From positions 525,116 to 589,115 of the forward strand of contig NW_026893688.1 in assembly GCF_032452875.1 (NCBI RefSeq): a stretch of 64,000 bases of DNA, in the 5' to 3' direction. Origin of the DNA: Bos javanicus (Eukaryota; Chordata; Mammalia; Artiodactyla; Bovidae). This document shows, in pieces, positions 62,899 through 64,000 of the stretch. Numbering within the stretch: the first letter of the stretch is position 1; the number at the start of each line of letters is the position of its first letter. The position numbers and the translations under genes were made by a program. Under the pieces are notes generated by a model. That model was not told where the DNA came from. It ran no database searches and was given only the letters and a program-made list of their open reading frames with translations.

Positions 62899-64000
62899 TG
62901 ATCACGTGACTGAGCATGCACTGTTCACGTGGCTGATCATACACTGATCACGTGATTGATCATGCACTGATCACTTGGATATCATGCACTGATCACGTGG
63001 CTGATCATACACTGTTCTCGTGTCTGACCATGCACTGATCACGTGTCTGGTCATACACTGCTCACGTAACTGATCATGCACTGATCACGTGGCTATCATG
63101 CACTGAATACGTGGCGGAACATGCACTGTTCACGTGGCTGATCACACACCTGTCACGTGACATATCATGCACTGATCACGTGGCACTCATGCACTGATCA
63201 CGTGGCTGATCATACTCTGCTCACGTAACTCATCATGCACACATCATGTGGCTATCATGCACTGCTCACGTGGTTCGTCATGGAATGATCACGTAGCTAC
63301 CATATACTGGTCACGTGACTGATCATGCACAGATCACGTAAATGATCATGCACTGTTCACGTGACTGATCATGTACTGGTCTCGTGACTGATCATGCACT
63401 GATCACGTAATTGATCCTGCACTGATCACCTGGCTCATCACGCACTGATCCGGTGGCTGATCACACACGTATCACGTGAATGATCATGTATAGATCACGT
63501 GACTAATCATGAAGTGATCACGTGGCTATCCTGCACTGATCACGTGGATATCATGCACTGATCACGTGGCTGATCACACACGTATCACATGACTGATCAT
63601 GCACTGATCACATGGCTATCATGCACTGATAACGTGGCTATCATGCACTGATATCATGCACTGGTCACATGGCTTATCACACACGTATCACGTGACTGAT
63701 CATGTGATGATCACGCAGGTACCATGTACTGGTCACATGACTGATCATGCACTGATCACGTGACCGATTATGCACTGATCACGTGGCTGATCATGCACTG
63801 ATCACGTGGCTATCATGCACTGATCACTTGGCTGGTCATACTGATCACGTGCCTCGTCATGCACTGATCACGTGGCTGATCATGCACTGATCACGTGACT
63901 GATCATGCACTGATCATGTGGCTGATCATGCACTGATCACATGGCTGGTCACTACATGATCACGTAGCCTCCTCATGCACTGATCACGTGGCTGATCACG
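62899..64000. repeat. 3,341-bp unit, copy 3, cut by the window edge
   Basis: Repeats 59,558 onward at +3,341 bp with only scattered differences (for example TACACTGCTCACG for TACACTGTTCACG near 63,055) until about 63,910. Similarity then loosens: GTGGCTGATCATGC and GGTCACTACATGATCACG replace the expected variants. The array continues past the edge. Confidence 0.9.

Larger units (their letters stand above)
1..64000. repeat. Two-component satellite DNA array filling the window
   Basis: The whole window is tandem repeat. The monomer is about 23 bp, made of an 11-mer CTGATCATGCA and a 12-mer CTGATCACGTGR that are related to each other through the shared CTGATCA. A 22-bp variant lacks one G. The array is interrupted 41 times by a second repeat of about 260 bp. 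I see no poly(A) tails, SINE or LINE sequence, microsatellites, telomere repeats or 171-bp alpha-like periodicity. The 11+12, 23 and 46-bp architecture recalls the bovine 1.706/1.711/1.720 satellites, so a ruminant pericentromere is inferred from memory. The array runs off both ends of the window. Confidence 0.97.

Noticed and set aside
1..64000. CRISPR array (short regularly spaced palindromic repeats).
   Set aside because: There are no unique spacers between repeats, the repeats abut directly, and there are no cas genes.
1..64000. Bacterial replication origin or SeqA/Dam cluster, because of dense GATC sites.
   Set aside because: GATC density continues over 64 kb with no coding sequence, DnaA boxes or replication genes; this is not bacterial genome organisation.
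1..64000. Alpha satellite or CENP-B boxes.
   Set aside because: There is no 171-bp AT-rich monomer. I looked for the CENP-B box pattern (TTCG....A..CGGG) and found none. Partial TTCG occurrences such as GTTCGTCATGGAATG lack the CGGG half.
1..64000. Beta satellite (68-bp Sau3A family), because of the repeated GATC.
   Set aside because: The period is 23 bp, not 68. The 69-bp unit at 57670 is just a trimer and its sequence does not resemble the beta-satellite monomer as I know it.
1..64000. Plant G-box (CACGTG) promoter array or synthetic operator array.
   Set aside because: The monomers show natural divergence, CpG-type decay and multi-level higher-order structure over tens of kilobases, which fits an evolved satellite rather than a designed or promoter element.

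Overview
This window is one continuous tandem-repeat (satellite) array from edge to edge. I find no credible protein-coding gene, RNA gene, transposon, CRISPR array or single-copy DNA. The basic unit is about 23 bp: an 11-mer, CTGATCATGCA, followed by a related 12-mer, CTGATCACGTGR. A 22-bp variant that lacks one G (reading CTATCATG) is interspersed. Nearly every unit therefore carries two GATC sites, one CACGTG E-box palindrome and one CpG. The composition is strongly eukaryotic, that is, pericentromeric satellite. The 23-bp unit with 11+12 substructure, the 45/46-bp dimers, and the alternation of 23-mer tracts with a different PvuII-rich segment resemble, as I recall them, the classic bovine satellites of the 1.706/1.711/1.720 g/cm3 class. 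A ruminant pericentromere is therefore my best guess. It is a recollection rather than a search result.

A second component is embedded in the 23-mer array: 41 copies of a roughly 260-bp 'insert' module made of degenerate 45-46 bp subunits containing CAGCTC and CAGCTGGCAA. The copies fall into two subfamilies. Type A (24 copies, about 266 bp when complete) has CAATAAACAAAGAG and GTGTGAGGAAT. Type B (17 copies, about 258 bp when complete) has TTTGGTGTCA and CTGAGAAATC. All copies lie in the same orientation. A copies are preceded by a conserved leader of about 97 bp (GATACCGTGACTGAGCATGG onward), and B copies by a different leader (CGCAGCTACCATGTACTGG onward). Many A copies are followed by a conserved divergent post-A module, and most right-half B copies by a post-B module.

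Layout: from 1 to about 27.9 kb almost all inserts are type A (16 A and 2 B up to 27,025), and long stretches between them are near-perfect 23/22-mers. From about 28 kb to 64 kb the monomers are clearly more diverged, A and B alternate or B dominates, and the ancestral post-A and post-B modules are well preserved. Two large recent tandem duplications lie in the right half: a 3,856-bp unit (45,721-49,576, repeated from 49,577 to about 52,942) and a 3,341-bp unit (about 56.4-64.0 kb, the third copy cut by the window edge). Smaller higher-order repeats of 69, 91 and 182 bp (3, 4 and 8 monomers) are nested inside.

The 62-codon open frames that recur in the A inserts are translations of the repeat. 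All but one begin at a TTG codon, no ATG is near the start, and five or six copies are closed by the same TGG-to-TGA change. I do not annotate them as genes. The most interesting features are the dense CACGTG and GTCACGTGAC sites, the sharp contrast in homogeneity between the two halves, and the nested higher-order structure.
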